DNA of 6,183 nt. It comes from Acholeplasmatales bacterium. GTDB taxonomy: Bacteria; Bacillota_I; Bacilli_A; Acholeplasmatales; Anaeroplasmataceae. The stretch is taken from assembly GCA_024690445.1 (NCBI GenBank), contig JAILPD010000075.1, positions 1 through 6,183 on the forward strand. Direction: 5' to 3'. The position numbers and the translations under genes are program-made. Positions within the stretch are counted from its first letter, which is position 1. Each line of letters begins with the position of its first letter. The notes below the pieces were generated by a model. The model saw only the letters and a program-made list of their open reading frames with translations, was not told the origin of the DNA and searched no databases. Below, piece by piece: positions 5,281-6,183 of this stretch.

Positions 5281-6183
5281 ATGAAACAAAAATTAACTAG
5301 GATAATAGATAATAGACTTGCCGTTAATAATTTCGATAAAGATACATATTTTATTGTTGGTTCTGAAATAAGAGCGAGAAGAATGAGATTAGAAATGACA
5401 TTAGAGGCTTTAGCTGACGGGATTTGTTCTCTTTCTTATTTATGTAAGATTGAAAATAGTAAAATTGAACCAAATAAGGCTTTTTTAAATGAATTATGCG
5501 AAAGACTTGAATTAAGCACAACGCAGGTAAATACATTACTTTCTTTAAGAGAAGCCTTAGAAAGATGTAATGTTGATTTTTTAAATAATAGATGTGACTA
5601 TATCGATGATTATTTTGAAAAGGGTAGGGATTTAGATAATTATAGATATTCAATAATTAGATTTATCTATTTTATTTATCATAAGAATTTACCTTTTGCG
5701 AATAAGATATATTTAGATTTGCTTCAAATCTCTCAAACTATGAGAGAATTTGATTTTGTTGTATTTTCTATTTTCTCTGCATATTTGCATTATTATAATT
5801 TTAGATTTAATGAGGCTATAGAAATATTAGAATGTTTAGATAAGTTCAAATTAGATGATACGTTAGAGGCATTAAAAACTATTTGTTTATTTAAGGCATC
5901 ATATGCTGCTAATAAGGCTGATGCGCCAATTCATTATTTAAAGGCTAAAGGTATTTTATTTGATATTGGCCTTTATGAGTTAATAGATGAAATGAGATAT
6001 ATAGTATGTCTTTATTACATTAAGAATAATAATTATTATTTCTTAGGTAAAGAAATAGATTCCATTAGAAATGTTTTATTTAAAAATAGTTTACGATTAA
6101 TAAAAGATTTTAAGGATAAAAATGTCTCTAAAATAATGGATTATAGTGAAAATGATTTATCTGATTTTGCTAAGATGCTTAAA
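5281..6183 (+). CDS. XRE-family HTH regulator with helical, TPR-like C-terminal region (3' truncated by window)
   Basis: The frame is open from ATG 5281 to the window end (301 codons, no stop). Residues about 27-79 form a Cro/CI-type helix-turn-helix: VGSEIRARRMRLEMTLEALADGICSLSYLCKIENSKIEPNKAFLNELCERLEL in outline (the GICS-x-SYL-x-KIE pattern is typical). The remaining 220 residues are rich in aromatic and hydrophobic helices, for example around YSIIRFIYFIYHK, FSAYLHYYNFRFNEAIEIL and LKTICLFKASYAANK. They look like degenerate tetratricopeptide hairpins, and I see no enzyme motif. This layout is that of RRNPP-type regulators (Rgg, PlcR, PrgX), which often bind signalling peptides; HTH plus TPR proteins also occur as regulators with no known peptide. 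The first 26 residues are a polar N-terminal extension (MKQKLTRIIDNRL...). It has its own promoter and ribosome site, and its target and ligand cannot be told from the window. Confidence 0.85.
   Translation, partial: MKQKLTRIIDNRLAVNNFDKDTYFIVGSEIRARRMRLEMTLEALADGICSLSYLCKIENSKIEPNKAFLNELCERLELSTTQVNTLLSLREALERCNVDFLNNRCDYIDDYFEKGRDLDNYRYSIIRFIYFIYHKNLPFANKIYLDLLQISQTMREFDFVVFSIFSAYLHYYNFRFNEAIEILECLDKFKLDDTLEALKTICLFKASYAANKADAPIHYLKAKGILFDIGLYELIDEMRYIVCLYYIKNNNYYFLGKEIDSIRNVLFKNSLRLIKDFKDKNVSKIMDYSENDLSDFAKMLK

Noticed and set aside
5351..5653. A 100-codon open frame on the minus strand
   Set aside because: It lies fully opposite the HTH regulator, whose + frame has a consensus ribosome site and a recognisable HTH. 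The minus-strand product is low-complexity and matches nothing I know; it is a shadow frame.
1..6183. CRISPR arrays, tRNA or rRNA genes, insertion sequences, riboswitches
   Set aside because: No regularly spaced repeats, cloverleaf-like GC-rich segments, transposase frames or long conserved leaders were seen; nearly all bases lie in the listed genes.

Overview
The window is AT-rich, densely packed bacterial chromosome of low-GC Firmicutes type (Bacilli, Erysipelotrichia or a walled relative of the Mollicutes). This is inferred from the gene set fakA(end)-recG-plsX-rnc-dnaD-nth, strong GGAGG-type ribosome sites, AGA-dominated arginine codons and short U-tailed hairpin terminators. TGA appears to be a stop: it ends rnc, and the two tryptophans seen in the complete genes (RecG, Nth) are both TGG. 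That argues against the Mycoplasma code. I cannot name the genus from sequence alone.

Layout, all on the + strand. Positions 1-93 are the last 30 codons of a gene whose end looks like FakA/YloV (DAK2-type fatty acid kinase). A perfect 20-bp palindrome with a T-tract (105-134) follows, then at once the ribosome site and start of recG (145-2142). After a 54-bp gap with a possible extended -10 promoter come plsX (2197-3207), rnc (3200-3889), a dnaD-like gene (3886-4494) and nth (4494-5117). These last four overlap by 8, 4 and 1 nt and read as one translationally coupled unit. It ends at a hairpin terminator whose stem starts inside the last codons of nth. A 163-bp gap with a candidate promoter and a consensus ribosome site then leads to a separate gene for an HTH (XRE-type) regulator with a helical, probably TPR-like C-terminal part. 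That gene runs off the right edge (5281-6183, 301 codons, no stop).

The genes join two ancestral Firmicutes blocks. fakA-recG-plsX-rnc is the lipid/RNA block (fatty acid activation, fork reversal, acyl-phosphate synthesis, dsRNA cleavage). dnaD-nth is the replication-initiation/base-excision block, known side by side in Bacillus. The fapR, fabD/fabG/acpP and smc genes that accompany the first block in Bacillus are absent here.

The core genes are mostly ordinary housekeeping genes. The points worth a second look are: the recG start, where the longest reading frame wrongly begins inside the terminator; the terminator squeezed between fakA and recG; altered residues in usually conserved loops of PlsX and RecG; the diverged C-terminal half of the DnaD-like protein; and the RRNPP-like regulator at the right edge. 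I did not find convincing evidence for a wholly new system in this window.
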